Origin: Flavobacterium collinsii
GTDB lineage: Bacteria > Bacteroidota > Bacteroidia > Flavobacteriales > Flavobacteriaceae
NCBI RefSeq assembly: GCF_902804485.1
Contig: NZ_CADCST010000085.1
Location: 62,001-126,000, forward strand
DNA length: 64,000 bases
Direction of reading: 5' to 3'
The notes under the pieces were generated by a model. It was not told where the DNA came from, made no database searches, and saw only the letters and a program-made list of their open reading frames with translations. Shown here one piece after another: positions 8,778 to 17,943 of the stretch. Both the position numbers and the translations under genes were made by a program. Each line of letters begins with the position of its first letter. Positions within the stretch are counted from its first letter, which is position 1.

Positions 8778-9089
8778 ATGAATTTATCACAAGAAGATTG
8801 GGTTAATCAGCTGGCTGCTGACGAGAATGCAGTTATACTGGACGTAAGAACTGAAGACGAATTTAATGACGGTTACATTCAAAACGCCGTAAACATCGAC
8901 ATTAATAAAGGACAAGGGTTTATTTATGAAATCGAAGAGCTTGATAAAAACAAAAATTATTATGTGTATTGCCGTTCTGGTGCCAGAAGCGCCAAAGCAT
9001 GTCAGATTATGAATGAGTTAGGGATTAATAATGCCTACAATTTGCTTGGTGGAATTCTGGATTGGGAAGGTGAAACCGTAAACCCATAA
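8778..9089 (+). CDS. Single-domain rhodanese-like protein
   Basis: A 103-residue cytoplasmic rhodanese domain. It begins with the CH2A-type stretch [23 protein letters not shown], and the active-site loop is [10 protein letters not shown], with the catalytic cysteine in C-R-S-G-A-R. The conserved GGILDWEG end is present. Such proteins carry sulfane sulfur as a cysteine persulfide. A strong terminator follows directly, so the gene is probably transcribed alone. It belongs with the MBL-rhodanese, TauE and Crp/Fnr genes upstream. Confidence 0.93.
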   Translation: MNLSQEDWVNQLAADENAVILDVRTEDEFNDGYIQNAVNIDINKGQGFIYEIEELDKNKNYYVYCRSGARSAKACQIMNELGINNAYNLLGGILDWEGETVNP

Positions 9090-9097
9090 GACAGAAG

Positions 9098-9127
9098 AAG
9101 AGGCCTATAAAGCCTCTTTTTTCTTTT
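9098..9127 (+). terminator. Rho-independent terminator after the rhodanese gene
   Basis: AAGAGGC (9098-9104) pairs with GCCTCTT (9112-9118) around a 7-base loop, followed by a T-rich run. Confidence 0.85.
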
Positions 9128-9166
9128 TCAAATGCTATTAATAACCAAACTATAACAGACCAAATT

Positions 9167-10747
9167 ATGAGTTTAATACCCGAAGAATTTCAAATTAAAA
9201 ATTTGATCAATCAAGATACTTATCTTGTAAATGGAGAATTAAAACCATGGACGGGACAGACAACCCCAGTTTTTTCGACCATTTCCTCAACCGAAAAATA
9301 CACGCCAACTTTATTAGGATCGATTCCGTTTATGGAAGAGAAAGAAGCTGCCGAAGTCGTGGAAGCTGCCAATACAGCTTATAATAAAGGTCAGGGCTTA
9401 TGGCCAACGATGAAGGTCGTTGACCGCATTAAATGCATGGAGAATTTCGTAAATCAGATGAAGGAAACCCGCGAAGAGGTGGTGAAACTTTTGATGTGGG
9501 AAATTGGAAAAAACCTTGGCGATTCGCAAAAAGAATTTGACAGAACCGTTGAATATATTCAGGATACCATAGACAGTTATAAGGAACTAAACGGACGTAG
9601 CTCGCACTTTGAAAAAGTGCAGGGTGTTAATGCGATGATTCGTCGTGGGCCACTGGGTGTAGTTTTGTGCCTTGGACCTTATAACTATCCTTTGAATGAG
9701 ACTTTTTCATTGTTGATTCCCGCTTTAATTATGGGAAACACTGTGATTTTTAAACCTGCAAAACATGGTGTTTTATGTATTTCGCCTTTGTTGGAAGCGT
9801 TCAGAAGCAGTTTTCCGAAAGGAGTAATCAATATTGTATACGGTCGTGGCCGAGAAGTAGCTTCGCCTATTATGAAGTCGGGAAAAATTGACGTTTTAGC
9901 GTTAATCGGAAACAGTAAATCAGCCATAGCATTACAGGATCAGCATCCAAATAAAAACAGACTGCGTTTGATTTTAGGTCTGGAAGCGAAAAACCCGGCG
10001 ATTATTTTACCTGATGCCGATTTAGATTTAGCGATTCAGGAATGCATTGCAGGAACTTTATCGTTTAACGGACAACGTTGCACGGCTTTAAAAGTATTGT
10101 ATGTACACGAATCTATTGCCGAAGAATTTAATAAACGTTTCGCTGAAAAAGTGGATGGTCTGGCATTTGGAAATCCTTGGGAAAAAGGAGTTTCTTTAAC
10201 ACCGCTTCCGGAAACAGATAAGCCAAAATACATTCAGGGACTAATTGATGATGCAACACATAAAGGAGCAAAAATACTGAATGAAAAAGGAGGGAAACAC
10301 ACTGATAATTATATTTTTCCCGCTGTCTTATATCCCGTAAACAAAGAAATGCGAGTGTATCATGAAGAGCAGTTTGGACCAGTAGTTCCCATTATTTCTT
10401 TCAAAGATATTAACGAGCCGCTTGAAGATATGGCCGAATCCAATTACGGACAGCAGGTAAGTCTTTTTGGAAAAGATATTAAGACCTTGGCACCGCTTAT
10501 TGATGCCTTAGTAAATTTAGTATGCAGAGTAAACCTCAACAGTTCTTGCCAAAGAGGTCCGGATGCATTTCCGTTTACAGGCCGTAAAGATTCTGCTGTA
10601 GGAACTTTAAGTATTCCGGATGCCTTGCGTTCTTTTTCTATCCGTACGTTTGTTGCTTCAAAAGACATCGCTTATAACAATGAAATTTTGCAGGAATTGC
10701 TAAACAGCAGGGAGTCAAATTTTATTAATACCGATTATATTTTGTAG
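9167..10747 (+). CDS. gapN: NADP-dependent glyceraldehyde-3-phosphate dehydrogenase (non-phosphorylating)
   Basis: A 526-residue aldehyde dehydrogenase. The catalytic cysteine is in [10 protein letters not shown] (about residue 305) and the general-base glutamate in [20 protein letters not shown] (about residue 273). The C-terminal [27 protein letters not shown] segment is typical of GapN rather than of other aldehyde dehydrogenases. The enzyme oxidises glyceraldehyde 3-phosphate directly to 3-phosphoglycerate and makes NADPH, bypassing the ATP-forming step of glycolysis. It is a single gene between two terminators. Confidence 0.88.
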   Translation: MSLIPEEFQIKNLINQDTYLVNGELKPWTGQTTPVFSTISSTEKYTPTLLGSIPFMEEKEAAEVVEAANTAYNKGQGLWPTMKVVDRIKCMENFVNQMKETREEVVKLLMWEIGKNLGDSQKEFDRTVEYIQDTIDSYKELNGRSSHFEKVQGVNAMIRRGPLGVVLCLGPYNYPLNETFSLLIPALIMGNTVIFKPAKHGVLCISPLLEAFRSSFPKGVINIVYGRGREVASPIMKSGKIDVLALIGNSKSAIALQDQHPNKNRLRLILGLEAKNPAIILPDADLDLAIQECIAGTLSFNGQRCTALKVLYVHESIAEEFNKRFAEKVDGLAFGNPWEKGVSLTPLPETDKPKYIQGLIDDATHKGAKILNEKGGKHTDNYIFPAVLYPVNKEMRVYHEEQFGPVVPIISFKDINEPLEDMAESNYGQQVSLFGKDIKTLAPLIDALVNLVCRVNLNSSCQRGPDAFPFTGRKDSAVGTLSIPDALRSFSIRTFVASKDIAYNNEILQELLNSRESNFINTDYIL

Positions 10748-10776
10748 TTATCAGAGTTATATATTAATTGTAGAGG

Positions 10777-10810
10777 CCGTCTTTTTCTTTTGAATTGGAC
10801 GGTTTTTATT
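10777..10810 (+). terminator. Terminator after gapN
   Basis: CCGTC (10777-10781) pairs with GACGG (10798-10802), followed by a T-rich tract. Confidence 0.6.
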
Positions 10811-10961
10811 TTTCTTTTTAAGCCTTTGATTTTCTGTGTGGTTGAGGTTCTGACTTTATTGTTTATTTTTAGAAATAAATTTTTTGAATAATGTAACTTA
10901 AAGTTAAAAATGTCATCTAACTACTATAATCAATCAAACCACCAAAATCTTAAAACAACTT

Positions 10962-12833
10962 ATGGAAAAAAAATCACTTCAATTGCTATTTATAGCCTTC
11001 TTGTTTGTAGCACAAAATAGTTTTGCACAGGAACTTTACATGCCAAGGAATATTAAGGAATCTTATACTAATGGTGTTCGTTCTATGGATGGAAAACCCG
11101 GGAAAAATTATTGGCAAAATCATGGTAAATATGACATGGCTTTGACTGTAGATGCCAATACAAAAGTAGTTAGCGGAACCGAAACGATCGTGTATGAAAA
11201 CAACAGTAATGATACGCTAAGGAATTTACGAATCAGATTTGTGAATAATATTCATAAAAAAACCTCGCCACGAGCGGTATTAAATAGTGAAGGTTTTTTT
11301 ACGGAAGGATTGACAATTACAAATTTGAAAATCGAAGGTGAAGTCTACAAAGAAGATGCTAAAAGCTGGGGTACAGTTGGGAGCGTAAAAATGAATAAAC
11401 CTATGCCGCCTCATAGTAAAATTACGATTGATATCGATTGGAATTATCCATTGTCAGAAGTGAGTGGGAGAGAGGGGCAAATCGATAACACTACTTTTTT
11501 TGTGGCCTATAGTTATCCTCGTGTTTCTGTTTTTGATGATTACAACAAATGGGACAACCTGCCTCATACTTCAGGTCAGGAGTTTTATAATGATTTTAAT
11601 GATTATACGTATTCTGTAAAGGCACCTAAAAATTATGTGGTTTACGGAACGGGAGATTTATTGAATCCGGATGAGGTTTTACAGCCTGAATTTGCTGCAC
11701 GTCTAAAAAAATCATACCTAACAGATGAAATTTTACACATTGCCAATGAGCAGGAAATGAAAAACGGTCTGGTAACAAAACAAAGCGATTGGAACGTTTG
11801 GAAATTTGAAGCTAAAAACATTACAGATGTTTGTTTTGGTTTAAGTGATCATTATTTATGGGATGCCGGAAGTGTAATTGTGGATAAAAAAACAAAGCGA
11901 CGCGCGAGTATCCAAGCAGCTTATGATGTAAAAGGAACCGATTTTGAAAATTCTATTAAGTACAACCAATATGCTTTAGATTTCTTTTCACACAATTGGC
12001 CGGGAGTTCCCTATCCGTATTCTAAAATGACGGCTTTTCAGGGTTTTGCAGATATGGAATATCCAATGATGTGTAATGATTCGCAAATGGGAGATCCTGT
12101 TTTTGCACAGTTGGTTCAGGATCATGAAGTAGCTCATACCTATTTTCCTTTTTATATGGGAATCAACGAAACACGTTATGCTTTTATGGACGAAGGCTGG
12201 GCGACAACTTTTGAATATTTGATAGGAATCGCAGAGCACGGAAAAGAAGCCGCCGATAAGTTTTATAAAGAATTTCGAGTAGAACAATATATAAATGATC
12301 CGTCTACAGAAGAAGATCAGCCTATCATTACTATGTCATCACAGTTATCAGATTCTGGTTATGGCAATAATTCATACGGAAAAGCTTCTTTGTCATACCT
12401 GGCTTTAAAAGACTTGTTGGGTGATGATTTGTTTAAAAAAGCACTGCATGCCTATATGGACAATTGGAATGGTAAACACCCGGTTCCATGGGATTATTTT
12501 AATTCGATTAATACAGCTTCGGGTAAAAATCTGAATTGGTTTTTTGATAATTGGTTTTTCACGAATAATTACTTAGATCTTTCTGTTAAAAAGGTGGTTA
12601 AGAATGTGATTTCTGTAGCCAATGTTGGAGGTTTTGCAATTCCGTTTGATGCCATTGTGACCTACGCAGATAATACGACAGAAACAGTTCATAGCACACC
12701 GGCTGTTTGGCAGGCGAATCAAAAACTGGCCGCTGTTACAGTGAAGAGTAACAAGCAAATTAAAAAAGTAGTTCTAGATGGTGGTATTTTTATGGATGCT
12801 ACTCCTTCCGACAATACCTGGTCAGCAAAATAA
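10962..12833 (+). CDS. Secreted M1 family zinc metallopeptidase
   Basis: A 623-residue protein with a Sec signal peptide (MEKKSLQLLFIAFLFVAQNSFAQ). The zinc motif HEVAH (residues 388-392) is followed after 18 residues by the third ligand E411 in FMDEGWATTFE, the HExxH-x18-E pattern of M1 aminopeptidases. The usual GAMEN exopeptidase motif is represented by a degenerate ADMEYPMM segment. It probably acts in the periplasm or is secreted to trim peptides. It is a single gene with a strong terminator behind it. Confidence 0.9.
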   Translation: MEKKSLQLLFIAFLFVAQNSFAQELYMPRNIKESYTNGVRSMDGKPGKNYWQNHGKYDMALTVDANTKVVSGTETIVYENNSNDTLRNLRIRFVNNIHKKTSPRAVLNSEGFFTEGLTITNLKIEGEVYKEDAKSWGTVGSVKMNKPMPPHSKITIDIDWNYPLSEVSGREGQIDNTTFFVAYSYPRVSVFDDYNKWDNLPHTSGQEFYNDFNDYTYSVKAPKNYVVYGTGDLLNPDEVLQPEFAARLKKSYLTDEILHIANEQEMKNGLVTKQSDWNVWKFEAKNITDVCFGLSDHYLWDAGSVIVDKKTKRRASIQAAYDVKGTDFENSIKYNQYALDFFSHNWPGVPYPYSKMTAFQGFADMEYPMMCNDSQMGDPVFAQLVQDHEVAHTYFPFYMGINETRYAFMDEGWATTFEYLIGIAEHGKEAADKFYKEFRVEQYINDPSTEEDQPIITMSSQLSDSGYGNNSYGKASLSYLALKDLLGDDLFKKALHAYMDNWNGKHPVPWDYFNSINTASGKNLNWFFDNWFFTNNYLDLSVKKVVKNVISVANVGGFAIPFDAIVTYADNTTETVHSTPAVWQANQKLAAVTVKSNKQIKKVVLDGGIFMDATPSDNTWSAK

Positions 12834-12842
12834 AAGAGTACA

Positions 12843-12885
12843 ACAGAAGTCGTTTTTTTAACTAAAAAGACGACTTCTGTGTTTT
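12843..12885 (+). terminator. Terminator after the M1 peptidase gene
   Basis: ACAGAAGTCGT (12843-12853) pairs with ACGACTTCTGT (12870-12880), followed by GTTTT. The loop contains T7 and A5 runs that can extend the stem, so it may work in both directions. Confidence 0.75.
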
Positions 12886-12945
12886 ATAAAAACAGCATAA
12901 TAAGTTTTGAATTTTTAGTAACAAATTGAAAAAAATCAATAAGAA

Positions 12946-14202
12946 ATGAATAGTTTACAAATTGTTTTTAGAAAAAAGATACTCTTCTTCGGTTTATTTG
13001 TATTGTTAACGAGTTTTGCATTTGCTCAAAATAAAGATAGAATTGAAATAGGAACAATCGATAGTATTTCTTCTAAAGTCCTGAACGAAGATAGAAAAAT
13101 ATGGATTCATCTTCCTAAAAGTGCACGAAATACAGGTCTGGCAAAACAAAAGTATCCGGTCGTTTATTTACTTGATGCTGAAGGACATTTTAGCTCCGTT
13201 GTAGGGATAATTGAAGAAATGAGCGAAGTGAACGGAAATACAAATTGTCCGGAAATGATTATAGTTGGGATTACGAACACTAATAGAAATCGTGATTTAA
13301 CTCCTACACATACGGATGTTGATCCTCCATTTGTGTCAAAAAGTTTAAGTGATCAATCTGGTGGAGGAGAAAAATTTGTTGAATTTCTTGAAAAAGAATT
13401 GATTCCGTATATCGATGGTAAATATCCAACTACACCTTATAAAACACTGATAGGACATTCTTTTGGAGGTTTGACCACTTTGAATATTCTGACAAATCAT
13501 ACTCATTTATTCAATTCGTATCTTGCTATTGATCCGAGTTTGTGGTGGGATCATCAGAAATTTTTAGTTGCAACTGAAAAAAAAATAGAAAACAAAAAAC
13601 TGCCGAATGTTTCCTTGTTTATGGCCGCTGCCAATACAATGGATGATAGCATGAATGTTGTGAAAGTAAGAAAAGATACAACGATTTTTACAAGACATAT
13701 CCGCTCCATTTTAGATTTTAATGATTTTCTGAACAAGAACAAAAAAAGCGGTTTGAATTATCAGTACCAATATTATAATGATGATAATCATGGATCTGTA
13801 CCATTGATCGCCACCTATGATGGTCTTCGGTTTTTGTTTAAATTCAATCAGTTAAAGCTTTCCATTCCGGAACAAATTAATTTTAATAAAGCTGTTTTTA
13901 CTAAAATTGAAAAACATTTTGAAAATGTATCAAAACATTTAGGTTACAAGGTAAGCGTTCCAGAAAACACAGTAAATGCTTATGGTTATCAGTCTTTGGG
14001 TAAAAAAGATATGGAGCTGGCAGGTTATCTGTTCAGGTTAAATGTTGCGAATTATCCTCAAAGTCCAAATGTTCATGATTCGCTTGGAGATTTTTATGAA
14101 GCAAATGGTGATAAGAAAAATGCAATCGCCAGTTATGAAAAGGCTTTGATACTGGATAAAAACTTCTCGGAAGCTAAGATAAAACTGGAGAAATTAAAAT
14201 AA
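12946..14202 (+). CDS. Secreted alpha/beta-hydrolase esterase with TPR-like tail
   Basis: 418 residues with a signal peptide ending near FAFAQ. The esterase-D/IroE-like hydrolase domain has the nucleophile elbow GHSFGG (Ser172), an upstream YPVVYLLDAEGHF strand and a late NHGSVPL histidine, as in Fes/IroE-type esterases. The last roughly 70 residues form one or two TPR units (SPNVHDSLGDFYEANGDKKNAIASYEKAL). The substrate is unknown; ferric-siderophore esters and feruloyl esters are known for the superfamily. It is followed after 21 bp by the ACT gene, possibly in the same transcript. Confidence 0.85.
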   Translation: MNSLQIVFRKKILFFGLFVLLTSFAFAQNKDRIEIGTIDSISSKVLNEDRKIWIHLPKSARNTGLAKQKYPVVYLLDAEGHFSSVVGIIEEMSEVNGNTNCPEMIIVGITNTNRNRDLTPTHTDVDPPFVSKSLSDQSGGGEKFVEFLEKELIPYIDGKYPTTPYKTLIGHSFGGLTTLNILTNHTHLFNSYLAIDPSLWWDHQKFLVATEKKIENKKLPNVSLFMAAANTMDDSMNVVKVRKDTTIFTRHIRSILDFNDFLNKNKKSGLNYQYQYYNDDNHGSVPLIATYDGLRFLFKFNQLKLSIPEQINFNKAVFTKIEKHFENVSKHLGYKVSVPENTVNAYGYQSLGKKDMELAGYLFRLNVANYPQSPNVHDSLGDFYEANGDKKNAIASYEKALILDKNFSEAKIKLEKLK

Positions 14203-14223
14203 TAGATATAATAAAAACTTAAA

Positions 14224-14616
14224 ATGTCAGGAGAAAAAGATTTACAACAATTACTTAAAAGCATGAAACCAGAGCATAATTTAGGAGATTATGTTTTTTG
14301 TAAAGTCGAAAAATTAGATGGTGTAGAACTGAATGATATTGAGATGTTTTTCAAAGAAAAAGAAGCAATTACTCTGATTTTGAAAAAAGAAATTGCAGAC
14401 GCATTAAAGCTAGATTATTCAGTTGTAATGTCATGGATAACACTCACGGTGCATTCATCATTAGAAGCAGTTGGCTTAACAGCAGCATTTTCAAAAGCAC
14501 TTTCAGAACATGAAATAAGCTGTAATGTTGTGGCCGCTTTTTATCACGATCATATTTTTATAGCTCAAAAAGACACAGAGAAGGCAATGGAGATCTTAAA
14601 TTTATTTTCGGTCTAA
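14224..14616 (+). CDS. ACT-domain protein (DUF2241/ACT_3 family)
   Basis: A 130-residue cytoplasmic protein. The N-terminal SGEKDLQQLLKSMKPEHNLGDYVFC and the C-terminal WITLTVHSSLEAVGLTAAFS plus ISCNVVAAFYHDHIF are strongly conserved in the ACT_3 family. ACT folds usually bind small ligands such as amino acids, but the ligand and target of this family are not established. It lies 21 bp downstream of the esterase gene. Confidence 0.88.
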   Translation: MSGEKDLQQLLKSMKPEHNLGDYVFCKVEKLDGVELNDIEMFFKEKEAITLILKKEIADALKLDYSVVMSWITLTVHSSLEAVGLTAAFSKALSEHEISCNVVAAFYHDHIFIAQKDTEKAMEILNLFSV

Positions 14617-14704
14617 ATTGAGGTAAATCACTGGATAATAGCAATAAACAAAGGGGGATTAAAAATTTAACTTTTTCCAGATTTATTATTGGTAAGTTTT
14701 TTAT

Positions 14705-14712
14705 TACATTTG
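14705..14712 (+). promoter_or_regulatory. -7 element before the TPR/lipocalin-like gene
   Basis: TACATTTG matches TAnnTTTG. It supports transcription starting near 14719, so both in-frame start codons of the next gene (14732 and 14795) would lie within the message. Confidence 0.35.
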
Positions 14713-14794
14713 AATTAAAAAAAAGTTAAAAATGAAGCGGAAGTTTAATATTAAAAAACTACGTTTGCAAAAAAATGAAAACCCTGAATTATTA

Positions 14795-15412
14795 ATGAAA
14801 AAGAAACTATTTTTTATTGTTTTATTAATCACTTGTAAAAATTTTGCTCAAAACAACGCTAAAATCGCATTTCAGAAAAGCAGATATGAATTAGCTTTAG
14901 ACTACTACCAAAAAGCCGATTATAAGAAAGCGATTGATTTATTTTACGTTGCTTCCAAAATTAAACCTGACAATACAATAGGTCAGGAATCGATTAAAAA
15001 AGTAGATACTTTACGAACATTTTTGAGAGAAAATCTTCTAAAGTTGGCCGTAGGAACCTGGAAGATGGTTGGAGATAAGCCGGTTTGGGCTGCTAATCAA
15101 AGTAATGCAACCTCACAAAAAGATTTTGACGACTTAATCGAAATCAAGGACGGTGAAATTTCTTCTTATGAGAAAAATAAGAAAACGCAGGAAAAGAAAC
15201 TCATTAAGTCTGAGAAATTAGTGTATTACAACAAAGAGAACTCAGATGCATTGTTTTCGGACATCCTTTTATCTGACGGAACTGTTTGGAATTGCACGAT
15301 AAATGAAAATGGAGATGAGCTGCATGTCATCAATGTGGGAAAAGTGACTGATGGAATTGTCGAAAAAATAACCAGCGACAATACGGAGCGGTTTTTTATT
15401 AAAGTAGAGTAG
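14795..15412 (+). CDS. Secreted TPR plus lipocalin-like protein of unknown function
   Basis: About 205 residues. The start at 14795 was chosen because it gives a normal signal peptide (MKKKLFFIVLLITCKNFAQ); an upstream ATG at 14732 would add 21 basic residues. A TPR-like pair (YELALDYYQKADYKKAIDLFYVASKIKP) is followed by a beta-rich domain starting LAVGTWKMVGDKPVW, which resembles lipocalin-like families. I do not recognise a named function. A perfect terminator follows 1 bp after the stop codon. Confidence 0.7.
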   Translation: MKKKLFFIVLLITCKNFAQNNAKIAFQKSRYELALDYYQKADYKKAIDLFYVASKIKPDNTIGQESIKKVDTLRTFLRENLLKLAVGTWKMVGDKPVWAANQSNATSQKDFDDLIEIKDGEISSYEKNKKTQEKKLIKSEKLVYYNKENSDALFSDILLSDGTVWNCTINENGDELHVINVGKVTDGIVEKITSDNTERFFIKVE

Positions 15413-15413
15413 T

Positions 15414-15444
15414 AAAAAGGGAATCAATTTTGATTCCCTTTTTT
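15414..15444 (+). terminator. Terminator after the TPR/lipocalin-like gene
   Basis: AAAAAGGGAATCA pairs with TGATTCCCTTTTTT around a 4-base loop; an A/T-flanked, probably bidirectional hairpin. Confidence 0.85.
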
Positions 15445-15615
15445 ATTTATGAAAACCGTTTGCATTTACCATATACTACTGCTAAAATCAATTTTTTATA
15501 ATTCGATTTATTTGTTGTATGGTCATGATATTGAATCGTTTATAATTGTTCGGGAAAGGATAAAATGCAATTGTAAAATCGTGTAATTTTGATGCAATCT
15601 AAAAGAAGTAAAATA

Positions 15616-16020
15616 ATGAAAATCAAAGCAATTAAAGCTTCTCAGACCTGGCAGATCAGACATGAAGTAATGTGGCCGGATCAGCCATTTGAGTTCGTGC
15701 AATTAGATGAAGATGCTTTAGGGCTGCATTTTGGTGTTTTTATAGCAGAAAAATTAGTTGCAGTAGTTTCCTGTTTTGTGAATATTAACGAATTACAGTT
15801 CAGAAAATTGGCAACTCTGGAAGAATATCAGGGAAAAGGCATCGGATCTGAACTTGTAAAATACATTTTACAATTCGCAAAAGAGAAAAATTTGAAAAAA
15901 GTCTGGTGCAATGCACGAACCAATAAAAAAAAATTTTACGAGAAATTCGGAATGCAGGATACTCATCATATTTTTAGAAAAGCAGAACAGGAATTTACCA
16001 TAATGGAAGTTTTGCTATAG
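15616..16020 (+). CDS. GNAT family N-acetyltransferase
   Basis: About 134 residues. The acetyl-CoA motif is EYQGKGIGSELVKYILQFAKEK, followed by the KKVWCNARTNKKKFYEKFGMQ region. The N-terminal IRHEVMWPDQPFEFVQLDED resembles small GNATs annotated near ElaA. The start at 15616 (MKIKAIKAS) was chosen because the upstream in-frame codons encode a non-conserved basic stretch. It is a single gene; the substrate cannot be predicted. Confidence 0.85.
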   Translation: MKIKAIKASQTWQIRHEVMWPDQPFEFVQLDEDALGLHFGVFIAEKLVAVVSCFVNINELQFRKLATLEEYQGKGIGSELVKYILQFAKEKNLKKVWCNARTNKKKFYEKFGMQDTHHIFRKAEQEFTIMEVLL

Positions 16021-16264
16021 AAAATAAAGTGAATTTTACGGAATAAAACATACAATGTCAGATCTTTGCGATTTTGATGTTTTTTTATTGATTTGGAGAG
16101 TCTTATTAACTCGATTATGATAAGGACTTAATTTTTTATGATTTTTCAGCAAAAAAGGATATTTTTTTATCAGAATTAGTGTGTAATAAAATCATGAAAA
16201 CGTTTTCGTCTTTTTTAAATGTTAAAGCTTATAAAAAAATCTTTTTTTCTTTCGATACTTTCCT

Positions 16265-16272
16265 TACTTTCG
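16265..16272 (+). promoter_or_regulatory. -7-like element before the RND efflux region
   Basis: TACTTTCG is one base off TAnnTTTG and lies 8 bp before the ATG at 16280. If used, it would give an almost leaderless message. Confidence 0.3.
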
Positions 16273-16279
16273 CACCCAA

Positions 16280-16663
16280 ATGAGAAAGTTAGTAGTATTT
16301 TTAGTATTCATGAATTTGCTTCTGTTAGGCGGAGGGCAATATCTTAATGCGGGTACTCCTAAAAATGCTCATCCTCATAATCTTGAGAAAAAGCACAGGG
16401 TAAAATTCACCAATCAGGAGCAGGGCAGTTCAATTATTGAAGATGCTGATATTGATACTGAAGAAGAATATCTTGGAAGTGATGATCTTAAAGATGGACT
16501 TACGAATAAGTTTTTTGCAACAAACTACAGTTTACTTGACAGTTGGTATCTTTCCTTTGCAAGTCAGACTGGTGTAAATGATTACAATCGTTTTAAAATC
16601 TTCCTGCCATTTTGTGGCAACTCAAATCCTATCTACATTACTCAACGAGTTTTAAGAATTTGA
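16280..16663 (+). CDS. Small secreted protein of unknown function upstream of the RND operon
   Basis: 127 residues with a hydrophobic signal (LVVFLVFMNLLLLGGGQYLNAG), a His-rich stretch (NAHPHNLEKKH) and an acidic stretch (EDADIDTEEEYLGSDDL). No domain is recognised. It lies 174 bp upstream of the efflux adaptor gene on the same strand and may be its leader gene. Confidence 0.55.
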   Translation: MRKLVVFLVFMNLLLLGGGQYLNAGTPKNAHPHNLEKKHRVKFTNQEQGSSIIEDADIDTEEEYLGSDDLKDGLTNKFFATNYSLLDSWYLSFASQTGVNDYNRFKIFLPFCGNSNPIYITQRVLRI

Positions 16664-16836
16664 TTCAACAGTATACATCGGTTACCAAAGTTGTGATCTG
16701 AATATTCTGTTGATGTATTTTTTTCTACCTCATCTTATATGAAAGTTAAGTTCTGACTAAGGCTGGCTGATGCATTTTTTCATCCAAAGGAATCTCTGTA
16801 TTCCAAGCACTCAATCGCTTAATTTCCAATAAAATC

Positions 16837-17919
16837 ATGAAAAGAATTATCTTGTTCACTGGCTTAATTGCCTTAGTGTGCCTTACTAGTTGTACAGCTA
16901 AAAAAGAAGAAAAAGAAGAAGTAGAAAAATTTACCGCTACCAATCCGGTAAAAATAGACACTTCGTTTACGAAACAGTATGTTTCACAAATTAAATCCGT
17001 ACGAAACATTGAAATTCGTGCTCAGGAAAAAGGTTTTTTACAAAACATCTATGTCGATGAAGGACAATTTGTAAAAAAAGGACAGCTGTTGTTTAAAATT
17101 ATGCCAAACATGTATCAGGCAGAATTATTGAAAGCACAAGCTGAACAAAAATCAGTAGAAATCGAACTGCAAAATTCCAAATTACTGGCAGACAAAAATA
17201 TCGTTTCTAAAAACGAACTAAGTGTAGCGCAGGCAAAATTGCAATCTGCAAAAGCCGAAGTAGCACTGGCAAAACTTCATTTATCATTTACCGAAATCAG
17301 AGCTCCGTTTGACGGAACTATCGATCGTATTCCGTTAAAATTAGGAAGTCTTATTGATGAAGGCGAATTGATGACGAGTCTTTCAGACAACAGTCAGATG
17401 TTTGCTTACTTCAATGTTTCAGAACCTGAATACCTGCAATATGAAACCAATGTAAAAGACCGTGCTGATAATAAAGTAAGTCTGGTTTTGGCTAATGGCG
17501 AAACTTTTAAGGAAAAAGGAAATGTAGAAGTTATTGAAAGTGAATTTAACAATGAAACCGGAAACATCGCATTCAGAGCGCGTTTTCCTAATTCAGGCAA
17601 ATTGCTTAGAAATGGCGAAACCGGACAGGTTCAAATGCTTGTACCGCTTAAAAATGCAATCGTGATTCCACAAAAAGCGACTTATGAAATCCAGGATAAA
17701 AAATACGTTTTTGTGATCGATAAAAACAATAAAGTAACTTCAAGAGAAATCACTATAACTGGCGAAATCCCTGATTTGTACGTGATCAGAACCGGACTTA
17801 CCGAAAATGACAAAATTTTACTTGAAGGAGTTCAGAAAGTAAAAGAGAATGACAAAATCAAATATGAATTCCAATCTCCTAAAGCGGTAATGAACAATTT
17901 ACGCTTAAAAGCAGAATAG
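16837..17919 (+). CDS. RND efflux periplasmic adaptor (AcrA/MexA type)
   Basis: A 360-residue lipoprotein with lipobox LTSC (IALVCLTSCTAKKEE). Domains in order are a lipoyl half (IRAQEKGFLQNIYVDEGQFVKKGQLLFKI), an alpha-helical hairpin of about residues 90-150, the second lipoyl half (LSFTEIRAPFDGTIDRIP), a beta-barrel, and a membrane-proximal domain (IVIPQKATYEIQDKKYVFVI). It joins the inner-membrane pump to the outer-membrane channel. It is the first gene of a three-gene operon, 24 bp before the pump gene. Confidence 0.95.
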   Translation: MKRIILFTGLIALVCLTSCTAKKEEKEEVEKFTATNPVKIDTSFTKQYVSQIKSVRNIEIRAQEKGFLQNIYVDEGQFVKKGQLLFKIMPNMYQAELLKAQAEQKSVEIELQNSKLLADKNIVSKNELSVAQAKLQSAKAEVALAKLHLSFTEIRAPFDGTIDRIPLKLGSLIDEGELMTSLSDNSQMFAYFNVSEPEYLQYETNVKDRADNKVSLVLANGETFKEKGNVEVIESEFNNETGNIAFRARFPNSGKLLRNGETGQVQMLVPLKNAIVIPQKATYEIQDKKYVFVIDKNNKVTSREITITGEIPDLYVIRTGLTENDKILLEGVQKVKENDKIKYEFQSPKAVMNNLRLKAE

Positions 17920-17943
17920 GTTTAATCATTAAAACAATATAAA

